This document shows, in pieces, positions 1 to 10,276 of a stretch of DNA of 64,000 nucleotides. The notes beneath the pieces were generated by a model. The model had not been told where the DNA came from. It made no database searches and saw nothing but the letters and a program-made list of their open reading frames with translations. The translations under genes were made by a program, and so were the position numbers. Positions within the stretch are counted from its first letter, which is position 1. The number at the start of each line of letters is the position of its first letter. This DNA comes from Stereum hirsutum FP-91666 SS1. Taxonomy: Eukaryota; Basidiomycota; Agaricomycetes; Russulales; Stereaceae. Location: NCBI RefSeq assembly GCF_000264905.1, contig NW_006763131.1, positions 2,365,939 through 2,429,938 on the forward strand, given 5' to 3'.

Positions 1-40
1 ACAAGGAAACGACATGAAGAACAGAGCGCGGACAACACGT

Positions 41-906
41 TCACCGGTAGCGACGGAGGCTGAGGGTGTTGTGCTTTTTCCAGGTGGATACCCGGGGCGT
101 GTGGTTGTAACGGCTGCCCTTGCCGAGACCACGGTTCTGCGGACGTTCAATCGCACAATCAGCACGTTGTGATGAGAGTAGGAGGGACACCTCGAGAGAC
201 GTACCTGCTTGCCAATGCTGGTAAGGCCACGAGCCTCACGGCGCTTGTGCACAGGTGCGGTGATCCAGTTGATCTTGGGGTCACGGCGGATCTGGAACGC
301 ACAACATCAGTCCCGCCCTTCGCACAGACTGAACTGGTCTGAACTCACCGCTTTGTGGTTGGGGTCTACGAGGATAACCTCGTAGTACTTGTACACACCG
401 TCCTGGTTGATCCAGTACGAGTTCAACACACGCAAGTTCCCGCATCGCCTACCAACGCGCTCCTCCGCCACACTCCTCAAGCCACGCTGGAACTTGAGGT
501 GGTTGACACCCTGGTGAACGGGCTTTCCGTAGGTAGCACCTGAGCGAGGACAGGGAGCTCGATATGAGCTGCCAGAAAGTGCCAGCATGAAGCGAAAGAA
601 ACGCACCCTTGGGGGCGTGCTTTTTCCTGTTTCCTCTCCTGACACGCACACGGTAGATCACGTATCCCTGCTTCGCCTTGTATCCGAGACGGCGGGCCTT
701 GTCAGGGCGCGAGGGGCGCGAAGCGCGGTGGATAACGTTGAGTTGACGGTACTCCCAGCAGCTATATCATAGGATCCAAGTCAGTCAGTCTAACACCCAA
801 TATACGACCATACATGACTTGCAACGCACCGGACACGGAGGAGGAAACGGAGGACGTCCGACTGCTTCTTCTTGTACAACTCGCCAATGTATTTGTAGGC
901 ACCCAT
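41..906 (-). CDS. RPL15: 60S ribosomal protein L15 (eL15)
   Basis: Component of the large cytosolic ribosomal subunit. The first exon encodes [18 protein letters not shown] followed by LRFLLRVR; joined exons give [67 protein letters not shown] and [20 protein letters not shown], ending [13 protein letters not shown], the usual eL15 order and length (about 204 aa). At least four coding introns are visible, for example GTGCGTTGC...GATATAG after LLRVR. The start at 906 is chosen because MGAYKYI is the conserved eL15 N-terminus. A 5'UTR intron is likely (GTGAGTGTCGC near 1085 to CCTCAG near 918). It is transcribed in the same direction as the Ras-GEF gene upstream of it. Identification is very secure; exact middle exon edges are less so. 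Confidence 0.95.
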
Positions 907-1814
907 CTTGATGGCTGAGGAACGAGGAAAATAAAGTCAGCCTTAGAGCCTCTGTCATCCGACCACGGTCCCGCCAATCCACCCTAGTTTTGAAGCTGAG
1001 AACCTCCGGTTTTGAAGACAGAGCATTGCAAGACCCTCTCTAGTAGCACGGTAACGGGATATGCACGAAAAATAGCGACACTCACCCTGTCCTGAGTCTT
1101 GAGGGAGTGTTCGTATACCGCTGGGCGTTGTCGAGAAATCATCGGGAGCGCTTGATGCGTGGGAATGTATTTGTAAGCTCGCGGCGAGGTTCGCCACGCG
1201 CCACACTCGCTTTTTCTCTCACTTTCGACTTCTTGTTCTGCATAATATGAAGACTTCATTTACTCAACGCGCATGGAGCAAGCAGAAATAGAGGAGGAGA
1301 TACGCGTACAAACAAAGATAAAAAAGAAGAAAAACGATAAAGTGACTATCAGTCATATGTAGTTCATAAGGCTAGAGCAACGTAGTCTGGAGAGAAAAGG
1401 GAAGCCAGCAAGGCCAAACCCAAAAAGCACTGCGTTGAGGGCGACGACATCCTCGAAGACCCTGACAATGATATGTATGTGAGGGTCCATGTTATTGACA
1501 TAGAAAAGGGGAAAGTGTGTGTGGAAGTGAGAGGAGGATCGAGAGCCGAGAAAGGGGGTAACGGGGATGTATATGCAAGAAGATGACTTGGGTATCTTTG
1601 ACGCACGAGAAATAGAAACAAAGGGCGGCGTTAGATATGCAAAGAGCAAAACAGACAGCGGACAGAGCGATTTCGATGTGGGCTGTGCAGTGTAGAGAGA
1701 GAAGAGAGAGATAATATCCATGTGGAGCATAGAATGTGCTGGGTGTATGGTAAGCAGGGGAGGGTGACTTGTGTTGAGAGAAGTGGATAGAGGAACATAG
1801 TGACAGTAGAGACT
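907..1814. other. RPL15 5'UTR intron/promoter and Ras-GEF 3' region
   Basis: No coding sequence recognised. The left part holds the probable RPL15 5'UTR with an intron (about 918-1085); the rest is promoter of RPL15 and 3'UTR of the upstream Ras-GEF gene. A 15-nt near copy of the RPL15 exon 1 sequence lies at 1164-1178. Confidence 0.5.
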
Positions 1815-4800
1815 TCAGTTGTTGTTGTTGTTACCCCAAAACATAAGTTTCTTGATGAGCGGTCCTTCTCGTGTCGTACCACTTTGATAGTCGCGCGATT
1901 GAGTCCGTGGAAGGTACGGCTTGGAGGCGTCTTCCATCTCCTCACTATCGCTCGGCGGTGTGATCCTCGATCGTTGAAGCTGTGAACGGAGATTAATACG
2001 GCTCGTGAGTGGGGAGGCGGTAGTATTTCCGACTTACATCAGGATCCATCACACACTCCCTCATGAGCAGATCGCGGATCTCAGGACGTTCAGGGAACAA
2101 GTAATCCTCTGAACTTCGACACTGCTGCTGGTACTGCGTTGTCGTGTGGATGAACTTGCCGATCATGTTGAATTTCGCCCAGTGTATCTTCGTCGGGTCA
2201 GTGGGGTGGCTATCTGGGTTTCCTTCGTGGGCACGAATGAGATCGGACACGTGCACCTCCCTGGAACGCCAACCCCATCTCAGTATACCAATGGTATCCC
2301 CACAAAACTCACTGAAAAACTTACAGAGCAGGTATACAAGGACCTTTCGTATTCCGCAGCGCCATTCGGTAAGCTCGATGCGACCGGATGGACTGAAGGA
2401 GCAGGTCCCACGATTGAAGCGACTTCCAGAGTGCTGGCGCCTTCTGCTGGAAGATCTCCATCGTTGGATCGCCCTGGTACGTGGCGTTATTGATCCCGGC
2501 GACGAACGCGCGCAAAGCCGAGTAGTTGTTGTAATGTCGCAGCCGTTGAGCAACCTCAACGAGTTTCTCGATCTGTCGTGAGCGCGCCTTGGGCTTGTCG
2601 TGACAAAGGATAAGTGAAAGGACCCTAGTGACAGTGCGGCAGTGTATGAGTGCATACTCATAACAAGAGACGGGAAAGAAAATCACCAATCAGCCAGATG
2701 ATTCGACATCTCGGAGAATTCGGCTATTGTATCCTTATCCTTCCCTTTCGACGTCTTCTTACCAGCCACAAAAGTATGTTGCAACCAGTGTCTCGGCTTC
2801 ACGATAGCAGGTTAATCCAGACATTCCAACCACGAACGCGGAGAGACAAACCTCGATATTCAAAAACAACAACGTCTCTATCCTCGTAATCTCCTGCGCT
2901 ATATCGTTCGGATCCATGAATGACAACTCCTGTGAGATCCTGAGGAGCTCTTTGATCGTTTGCTTCGGAGTCATATCGACCATTTCCTCAGGAGCATCCA
3001 GTGTTGGGATCCCGCTGAGCTCCTTCGCTGTCAGAGGCAAGCTCGACTTGCGTTCTCTCGCGGACATCGTACTGGTCATCCTTGACGCCGAACTCTTCCT
3101 GTTGCCATTCGGAGGGGGTAGATGCGTCAGTGACGAGGGTGAGTCTGTCTCAACCTCAGGTTCGTGCCCCGTTGCGTTCGCGCGGTCTTCTCCGTCGTCG
3201 TATACGCTAAATGAATCGTCCGACTCCCCGGGCGACTCCTCCACTTTGAGCGCCCAGGCAGCGTCGGTATCCTCCTTAGGCCGGTACTCGAGAAACGGTA
3301 GGAAGTCGGACCCGTAGTGCAGAAGGTGAGTCTTCGAGATGATGGATTTAATAAGGGCGTTAAGCGCGGCGGTAGAGGACCCAACGAGGAAATCGTGAGG
3401 ATAATCTTGGATCCACATCTCCAGGAGATGGCATATTCTACGAGATCGCACCGAGGTTTAGGTCAAGATGATAGAAATGGGACACGGTACGGAGCCTACC
3501 TCATCTGCGCGAAGCACGAGAACATAGGGTCGCTCGACGATTGATCGAGCTGACGCATGCGTTTCTGCATTGCAAGCACGACGCTTCGAGGACTTGCAAA
3601 CCTCCGATAGGTCAACAGGAAATGTGAGATAAAATCCCGATCTGTCGCCCAGACTCTCAGACGCTAGTTCAAAAATGACTGTCAAGGATACACGCACCGT
3701 CACCGCTAACAGCCAAAAATAGTAGCTTGTCGAGCAGTTCGTCCAGCGTAGCCCACGGAACCGGTCGGCTGCGCATAGGTTAATGTTCCTGTCCCGGACC
3801 CGCCATTAAACGCGAGAAATTAACGCACTTGTCCCTTTCCCTTGGCTCTACGCGCTCCTCGACCACCTCGTCCACGCTGCTCAGTCCATCGTTTGTCATA
3901 GACGCGCCAAGATGCAATGATCCGGAGCTCGTATTGTCCGAAATAGCAATGTTCAGCGTGTTCTTGCCCCGCTCGCGTTCTAACTCCCGATTTTTCAGTT
4001 TCTCGTGGTCGGAGGAAAGCAAGTCGCTCGTCGACAGTGCCCGTGTGGGGGACGTGGGTGCCGCCGGCGAGCGTGGCATACCGTTAGACGAAGCAGGCAC
4101 TTGCGACTTTGCCGCGTAGGCTCCGGTCCCTGAAGAAGCAGCAGTAGGCGTCGCAGCCGCCGAGCGAGAGATGTCCCATGGTGGTGGTGAAACGAGGACG
4201 CCCGGAGATGCAGGATTTTGATAGCTCTGCTCAGCGACACCGATGGCCCCTGCAACGAAAGGCGCTAAATTAGTATGCGAAGAAATTGGGAACCTGAGAT
4301 CAGACTAGAAGGTCGCGCACGTCTTGCACGAAATATGGCTGATAGGAGCCAATCAAAGCCTAAGCGAAGATTGTTCTTCCCCTGGTCTTCTTGGATAGAC
4401 GTCTCGATGAGGCCGACGTCCATTTCGGAGATGCGGTGATAGACCTGCTGCGATTCGACGGCGACGATGTTCTTCAGATCACGTTTGCAAGCAAAGACAA
4501 CGACCGGAAGCTTCAGATCACGGAATCCCTCTGAGCGGTAGCTTCAGCAATAAGTCAATGATGAGATGGAAGATCGGGCTTCTTACTTATTAGATGTTCT
4601 ACGTGCGTGAAGGAAGCATTTCGGGACATGTCATAGCAAATGATAGTCCCGTCCAAGCGGGGCGCGATATCGGGCCATACAGGGGAGTTGGACGAGGAGG
4701 AGCCACTCAGATGAAGACTAGATGTTTCGATCTCAAGTACACGGAATGCGCGATCCGGCAAATATTCATGCACGAGTTTCCCCTCTCGCAGTGTATCTGA

Positions 4801-6070
4801 ATAGGGGCAAGGTCAGTAAGACACATTTGTCGGGATGTATCTGTACACTTACAGCTAAACTTCTTGAGAGAGGGTAATGTTTCGACGATTGTGGCTGGCT
4901 CCGATAGAGCGTAGGCCTTGAGGCCTTTTGCGATGGCTCCAGACTTGCCACAGCCCGTATCTCCCACGACGGCGATGGTGACATCTGCCACAAAATCGTG
5001 CTGTCAACAGTCTCAGCATGGCATCCCCCACAAAAAAAGATACAACATCACGGCACCGGTATCAGTCTCGCGCTCACGAAAGAGAGGGGGGCTGTGAACA
5101 TATTATGCAGCTGGGCGCCCATGGACGAGCTCGAGTCCTCCGTCTCGTTCGCGAGTGCAGAGCAACCAAGCCGAAATTGAGAATCACGTACTCCCGAGTT
5201 AACGTTCGGGCTCAGCGAACGCAGTCTACTAGTGCTCCCTGCCATGCCCACGCTTCCGCTCCTACTCCTGCCTGCTTGACTTGTCGAAGGCGCAAACTGT
5301 GCGCTCCACTTTGGAGTCGACGCCGTCGAAGGTGTAGATACGCGTGGGGTATTGTCGCGTAGGGATGGGTCACCGGCGACAGCAGGTGAAGCGACAAAAA
5401 AAAGCTTGGGAGGAAGATTGAGATCACCACTGGAGATGATGGGACGCGGTTTCTCCTTGCCCTTGGTAGAGATCCGGCGGGAGCGGTCACTTGAAATGAT
5501 ATCTTCGTCCTCTGAAGCCCCTGGGTGAGACTCATGATCTTCGGCCATGGTGCTGACACTGGCGCCTCTACTTCGGCCGGATAAGGGATATCTGGGATCA
5601 CGTTCGCGGTGTGAAACATGGGGATGGTCTGGGGAAGGTGTATAGGGTGAGGGGGTGAATTGTGAGATCGGGCGAAAGTCGTCCTGATATGGACCTGAAG
5701 GGCTTGAACGGGTGTAATGGGGAGAGTTGCTCATTGGGGGACTTGCCCTTGCGGAGACGAAGGAGTCTACAGAAAATGATTTCCTGAGGGAGGACGTTGG
5801 GGAGACGGATTGACGGGAAGACGGGGCGAGCTGATCGCCTGTTCCGGGCGTGCGAGAGGTCTGGATTGAGTGTGCGAAGGGAATATTTGGGCGATGAGTA
5901 AAGTCAGAGTCTGTTTCTGGACTGAGCGTAGAGTGGGTAAGGTCGATGGGCGGCAGAGAAGGGATGGCAGGCAGATCCGTCGACCCCTTAACGCTCTGCG
6001 GTGCGGTGCTGATGCGTCTCAGGCTCGGACGGGGCGGCGGTGTGCCCCGCGAATAGCCAGCGTCGGCCAT
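1815..6070 (-). CDS. Ras guanine nucleotide exchange factor (CDC25 type) with P-loop GTPase-like domain
   Basis: Predicted activator of Ras-type GTPases, roughly 1,200 aa in about ten exons. Order from the N-terminus: a Ser/Pro-rich disordered region of about 290 residues beginning MADAGYSRGTPPPRPS; a P-loop domain (HDFVADVTIAV then GDTGCGKS near 4925-4985, DGTIICYDMSRN near 4650, VVVFACKRDLK near 4480, ETSIQED near 4395); a Ser-rich linker; a RasGEF_N/REM domain (WATLDELLDKLLFLAVSGD, DFISHFLLTYRRFASPRSV); a Ser/Asp-rich insert; and the catalytic RasGEF domain (MDPNDIAQEITRIETLLFLN, IEKLVEVAQRLRHYNNYSAL, YLSDLIRAHEGNPD). The tail ends in five Asn and TGA at 1815. Splicing GTACGTGATT...TTGACAG joins NSG to HDFVADV, so the 401-codon N-terminal ORF and the P-loop domain belong to one gene. 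The Met at 6070 is preferred; the frame stays open upstream to an ATG at 6253. Confidence 0.88.
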
Positions 6071-6351
6071 GATGAGTACAGAGCCAAAAGAACGGCCGAC
6101 GACGTGTACGACGATGACGACGGCTTGGAGATGTTCACGCTTGGCCCCTTCACGCTCTCCCGCAGCGGCGACGGCCTGTATGCTTATGTCAGCATCTCCC
6201 CAACCTCGCCGTCCAGCGCGGCTTGATCCTGCTTGCTGCCTCCCAACGCACACGACGCATCCACGACGCTTTCATATATCTCTCATCCATAAAAGCAGCC
6301 CGCTCGCCATGCAAGATCTCTTCATCGTCTCTGTTTCTTCAACCTGCCGCC
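6071..6351. promoter_or_regulatory. Divergent promoter, Ras-GEF / membrane protein
   Basis: About 280 bp separate two divergent start codons (6070 minus, 6352 plus), so both genes probably share this promoter region. No specific motif was assigned. Confidence 0.4.
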
Positions 6352-7086
6352 ATGCAAGCCCTCCACTACCACCCTTTCCTCTTCGCCCTCATCACTCTCG
6401 TCGCAATGGCTGAACTAGGCCTTGCCGCGTGGCTCGTCAGCTCAAAGTCCCTCGACTTTCCACGATTCAATCACCGATACTACTCGATGTAAATTTATCT
6501 CCCCACTAGTTGCCTTCTGTCCTGTTCTTGACTCTGCTCCGCAGGCTAGACATGATCCTCTTCGATGCCGTCTGGACCACCGTCTTCTCCACGGCCTACA
6601 TGCTCTGGATCATCGCGGGAGCAGTTCACATCCTGGCAAGCATTGCCAGCTCTGCCATCTGGCTCCTCATAACCTCCATACTCTGGGTACGTGTTCTTTG
6701 CATCCGCGCCGCTCGGTATCCCGCAGTGCTAAAACTGCCTTTAGGGTGTTGCTGCAGGCATTATGCACGACAATCGTATTGGAGGAGCCTGTTCTGGCAC
6801 CCCGGCCCTCTCACGGTACGCTTCTTGTTCCCCGTTCGTATTGAGATCCGGTATTAACTTCTCACATGAACGTTGCTCTAAATAGGTGCAGGCAAGCTCT
6901 TACCGCAGAAGCGTTAGGCTGGACTGCATTCGGTTTATGCCTTCTGACCCTCATCACCACCATTGTCTGGGCCCGCGGAAGCAGGAAGAGTTATGTGAGT
7001 GGTTTTCTCCTGTACCTTCGATAGGGTCTGGGCATGCGCTCATTGATATCTTTTTCTAGAGAGATAGCTTCTACGCGTCACCTTGA
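6352..7086 (+). CDS. Small four-helix membrane protein (MARVEL-like)
   Basis: A predicted 161-aa integral membrane protein from five exons: 6352-6488, 6545-6686, 6745-6815, 6886-6994 and 7060-7086. All junctions are GT-AG and keep frame. It starts MQALHYHPFLFALITLVAMA and has four hydrophobic segments: the N-terminal one, TTVFSTAYMLWIIAGAVHIL, IASSAIWLLITSILWGVAAG and ALGWTAFGLCLLTLITTIVW. Two Cys flank a short loop before helix four (GGACSGTPALSRCRQ). Four helices with a charged short tail resemble fungal MARVEL-domain proteins of the plasma membrane or vesicles, but the family match is by topology only. The gene is divergent from the Ras-GEF. Exon structure is well supported, function unknown. 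Confidence 0.75.
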
Positions 7087-7559
7087 TGCTTGATCGTCGG
7101 AGGCTCGTTGCGAAATAGGACCGTGGCCCTCCACAGACCGGTCCCCCTCACAATAGACGTTACCTTAACCTCTGCTTGGTGTGTACCATAATCCTTCTAT
7201 AGTCGTCTCTCGCCGGGCAGTGCCTTCGTTGTGCTCGTTTCGCTCTTTCATGATGTCATTCCTAAACTACGATTACCTCTAAAGGCCTCCTGTGTATTTA
7301 TACTCCAGGTGCTACGCATATGTATGTTAGCTTCCTGGTCTATTTGTACAACACACGCATACGTACTACTTACGAATCTATATTTATGGCCTTGCTTTGT
7401 CTCATCGTCGATCTCCTGCGCGATTCTTAACACGCCACGACAGTGGTTCGTTCAACTTCAAGGTTTAAGGTTTCTGAAGAGCTTCGCCATGGAGTGAAAT
7501 TAGTTACGAGATTCATCGCTGCATTTAATCTGGGTGCGGGCCAGAGGATAGTTGGAAGG
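7087..7559. other. Intergenic, no gene seen
   Basis: 3' flank of the membrane-protein gene up to the retroposon insertion site. No coding signal recognised. Confidence 0.5.
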
Positions 7560-7574
7560 GAGTCATGGGTTAGC
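7560..7574 (+). repeat. Target site duplication, left copy
   Basis: GAGTCATGGGTTAGC, identical to 8178-8192. Confidence 0.92.
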
Positions 7575-7591
7575 CCCACCTGTGCCGCTCA

Positions 7592-7927
7592 ATGACGAAG
7601 AGGTGTTGGAAGTGCGGCGGCGCACATGATGAACGGGACCATGCGAAGACCTGTGGTCCTTGTGAGAGGGCTGGGAACACGACGGGTACGTGCCCATGTG
7701 AACCCTTCTGCATAAACTGCCAGGGCCGTCATCGTGCAGATGCGAAGGACTGCTCTTTCTATGCTCATCGCAGAGACCTGGAATGGATCCGGGAGCACAC
7801 TGCACTGCTCCGCCCCCCGCCTGGAGTAGATCCTAGTACGTGGGTTCCCGCTCGAGGGGGAAAGAAGGGAAAGGGGAAGAAGGGGAGAGGGAGGGAGACG
7901 GCGGGAGCCGATGACATGGAGCTATGA
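7592..7927 (+). CDS. Zinc-knuckle ORF1/gag-like protein of the retroposon (5' truncated)
   Basis: A 111-codon frame that is also open upstream to the very edge of the insertion, so the N-terminus is probably lost by truncation. It carries Cys/His clusters typical of non-LTR retroelement ORF1 proteins: CWKCGGAHDERDHAKTC, CGPC, and CINCQGRHRADAKDC (C-x2-C-x3-H-x6-C), then RRDLEWIREH and a Gly/Lys-rich basic tail (GGKKGKGKKGRGRE). Such knuckles bind RNA or single-stranded DNA. About 230 bp of non-coding sequence follows the stop before the poly-A tail, with no endonuclease or reverse transcriptase. Whether it is expressed is unknown. Confidence 0.6.
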   Translation: MTKRCWKCGGAHDERDHAKTCGPCERAGNTTGTCPCEPFCINCQGRHRADAKDCSFYAHRRDLEWIREHTALLRPPPGVDPSTWVPARGGKKGKGKKGRGRETAGADDMEL

Positions 7928-8156
7928 CGGACGGGCTTTCTTTTTTTTCTTCTATTTCTCTCAATTTTGCTTAATTCTTCTTCGGAGCACAAGCCACGCT
8001 CCGAGACTTCTCTCGACGACTGAATGTAGGAGTTCGGATTCTACAGTGTGGTGATTGCTGAGGTGTCTCAGACCCCATTCCTGCATGTATTTACCTATGT
8101 ACATACAAGCGCCCCTCGCCTTTACGGCGGCGCTATACAAATACATTTGATTTAAG

Positions 8157-8177
8157 AAAAAAAAAAAAAAAAAAAAA
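8157..8177 (+). repeat. Poly(A) tail of the retroposon
   Basis: Twenty-one consecutive A residues directly abutting the right target site duplication. Confidence 0.92.
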
Positions 8178-8192
8178 GAGTCATGGGTTAGC
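8178..8192 (+). repeat. Target site duplication, right copy
   Basis: GAGTCATGGGTTAGC, identical to 7560-7574. Confidence 0.92.
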
Positions 8193-8753
8193 TTGTCGAT
8201 AAATCCTCAATACTGGTGTTTGGCTAGATCAACTTGAAGTTTAAAGTCTAATCCACGTGCAAGGAACCAGACCAAGCCCGACCTGTTGTCAGAATTTGGT
8301 GGCACTGAGGTGAAAACGCAACATTATTACAACTCTTCGAAGCCGAATGGTGTGTCTAAGTACTTATTTGGGCATACGGGGTTCTGGTAGCGGTGACATA
8401 TCGAAAGCCTGTAGTCATCCAACACCCACACAAATCACAGCCCATCTATACAAAACTTAACGCACGCGCCACGTACAAATGATCAAGGTCTGACGAGTCG
8501 GAAGGGAATCACGGCGGCTTGACACAAACCCAGCGCCAGGGCTCAGTGGCCCGGGAATTGGCGGCCATTTCTTTAAAACTCCGCCTCGTTGCGGCGCGAC
8601 AGCGCGTCTAAGTATTTGCTTGCCTTTCTTCCAGCCAGACCTTTCGATTTTCAGTAGTCGCCTCGCACAAACGCCTTGATCTTCAGGCTTGTCCTGCATC
8701 AGAGCGATATAAATGACATAGTTTTTGTACTCCAAATTGTCAATTCCATCGAG
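8193..8753. other. Intergenic, upstream of methyltransferase
   Basis: No gene seen. Presumably holds the promoter and 5'UTR of the methyltransferase gene at 8754. Confidence 0.45.
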
Positions 8754-9917
8754 ATGTGGCCCATCATCGTGTTATTCCTCCTCTTCGTCGGCGCTCTCGC
8801 GAGTCTGTTCATAGTGATGAAGTCTTCACAAGATCCCTACCATGACGAGTTCCACTTGAATCTAAACGCACTTCCTGGTCTGAAGCCTGGCCAACGCCCC
8901 ACCACAGAATGGCTGAACATGGGTTTTTGGAAGGTTAGTCGATTGACGAGCGTCCATAACCGGAACTATCCAACTCAGATGTCCATTATCCAACGCATAA
9001 CAGGACACGGATAGGTTTCCTGAAGCATGCGAAGGTCAAATTAGCCCTTGACTTTCCGAACCTTCGACTGACACTCAAACACGATCGCTAGCGCTCGCCC
9101 TGCGACTGGTGCACGCATCCCGTTCTAAGGAAGGAGGCCGCGTGTTAGGCAAGTTCTCCTCTATCGTTACCTCCAGACTTATCTCAGACTTCTGTTTGGA
9201 CATGCAGACGTCGGCCACGGAAGTGGTGACTCCCTCCTCCTTCAAGTCTCTCACCCTTCTGTTCCCCGGCCAAGCTTACTGGTCGGTATAACTAGCCTCC
9301 CACAACACCACAAGCGGTCAGAAGCCCGCCTTCTCCGCGCTCTGGAACAGAGTGGGGCGAAAGATATAAATACACATCTATTCCAAAGCGACGCCGTATA
9401 TATCGTGGATTCTCGATCCAAGCTCGGTTCCCGTGTCGACGTACATCCTCTTTCACCGAGTTCGCCGTCCACATTCGACACCATAGTGGCGTTGGACTGC
9501 GCCTATCACTTCCATACACGCGCTCTCTTCCTCCAGCAGTCATTCGCGAAACTTTCACCAGGCGGTCATATCGCCCTCGCCGATATCTACTTCGCCTCTA
9601 CCACAAAGTCCACACCCCCATCCAAGACAACATCGCCACTAAGGCCATCCTATCCCATCACCTTCTTCCTTAGTACTCTACTCCGCGTCATTCCCCGTGA
9701 GAACGTTGTCACCAAAGCGCAGTACATAGCCGAGATGGAGAGGGTAGGGTACGTCGATGTTGAGATCGACGATATCACGGAATACGTGTTTCCTGGGTTC
9801 GTTAGGTTCTTGAGTGGGAGAGGTGGGGGGTGGAAGGTGTTTGCGTGGATGATGGCCTGGTTGCACGGGAGAGGTGCGAGGTTTGGGATCGTGGTTGGTA
9901 CGAAGCCAAACTCTTGA
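8754..9917 (+). CDS. SAM-dependent methyltransferase, membrane-anchored
   Basis: A class I methyltransferase of 325 aa from four exons: 8754-8933, 9004-9034, 9092-9148 and 9208-9917. The N-terminus MWPIIVLFLLFVGALASLFI is a membrane anchor. The joined frame then gives LNMGFWKDTDRFPEACEALA, RVLDVGHGSGDSLLL (SAM-binding motif I), DTIVALDCAYHFHTRALF (motif II region) and LSPGGHIALADIYF (motif III). This layout resembles small-molecule or sterol/tocopherol-type methyltransferases; the substrate cannot be read from sequence. The third intron (9149-9207) appears to be a GC-AG intron with donor TTAG|GCAAGT, because only that junction restores the Asp of LDVGHGSG. The donor of intron 2 (GTCAAA) is weak. 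Confidence 0.85.
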
Positions 9918-10276
9918 TTCTATAACCACAGCCGCTTGAAGCACCATTTTTAATACCGGTGCTGTCAATGAGCGGCGCATGTCAATAGAAGAACGACCAG
10001 TGGTACATCAAACAGCGATGTGATACAGGATATCTCATAGCTCTGCTATGCATTGAAACGTGTAAGGAGCGTGTGTAGAACATAGTGGATGGCGGAGTGA
10101 AGACAGTGGATTGTCGATACAGTAAGGTAAAAAAAAAAAACAGTGAAGTCGAATCGAGTGAACAAATGAAGGGAGTAATGCCGTGTAAACAGTATTTGTT
10201 TAAGAACGAACAACACCTAAACAATGTCCTTTCATGACGTGCAGTAGGATATGACTATAGAGCATACCAATGCCCA
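9918..10276. other. Intergenic between convergent genes
   Basis: Holds the 3'UTRs of the methyltransferase (+) and peroxidase (-) genes. A run of about 12 A lies near 10129-10140 with no flanking duplication. Confidence 0.5.

Larger units (their letters stand above)
7560..8192 (+). mobile_element. Non-LTR (poly-A) retroposon insertion with 15-bp target site duplication
   Basis: The insert spans 7575-8177 (603 bp) and is bounded by a perfect 15-bp direct repeat, GAGTCATGGGTTAGC, at 7560-7574 and 8178-8192. It ends in 21 uninterrupted A residues at 8157-8177 directly before the second repeat. This is the signature of target-primed reverse transcription. The body holds one open frame encoding a zinc-knuckle gag/ORF1-like protein and no reverse transcriptase. 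The intact duplication and pure A tail point to a recent insertion. It lies 474 bp past the membrane-protein gene and about 560 bp before the methyltransferase gene. It could be a 5'-truncated, internally deleted LINE, an ORF1-only non-autonomous element, or a retrocopy of a cellular zinc-knuckle mRNA. Confidence 0.9.

Noticed and set aside
10129..10140. Poly(A) run as a second retroposon
   Set aside because: No target site duplication or element body; a homopolymer in a 3' flank.
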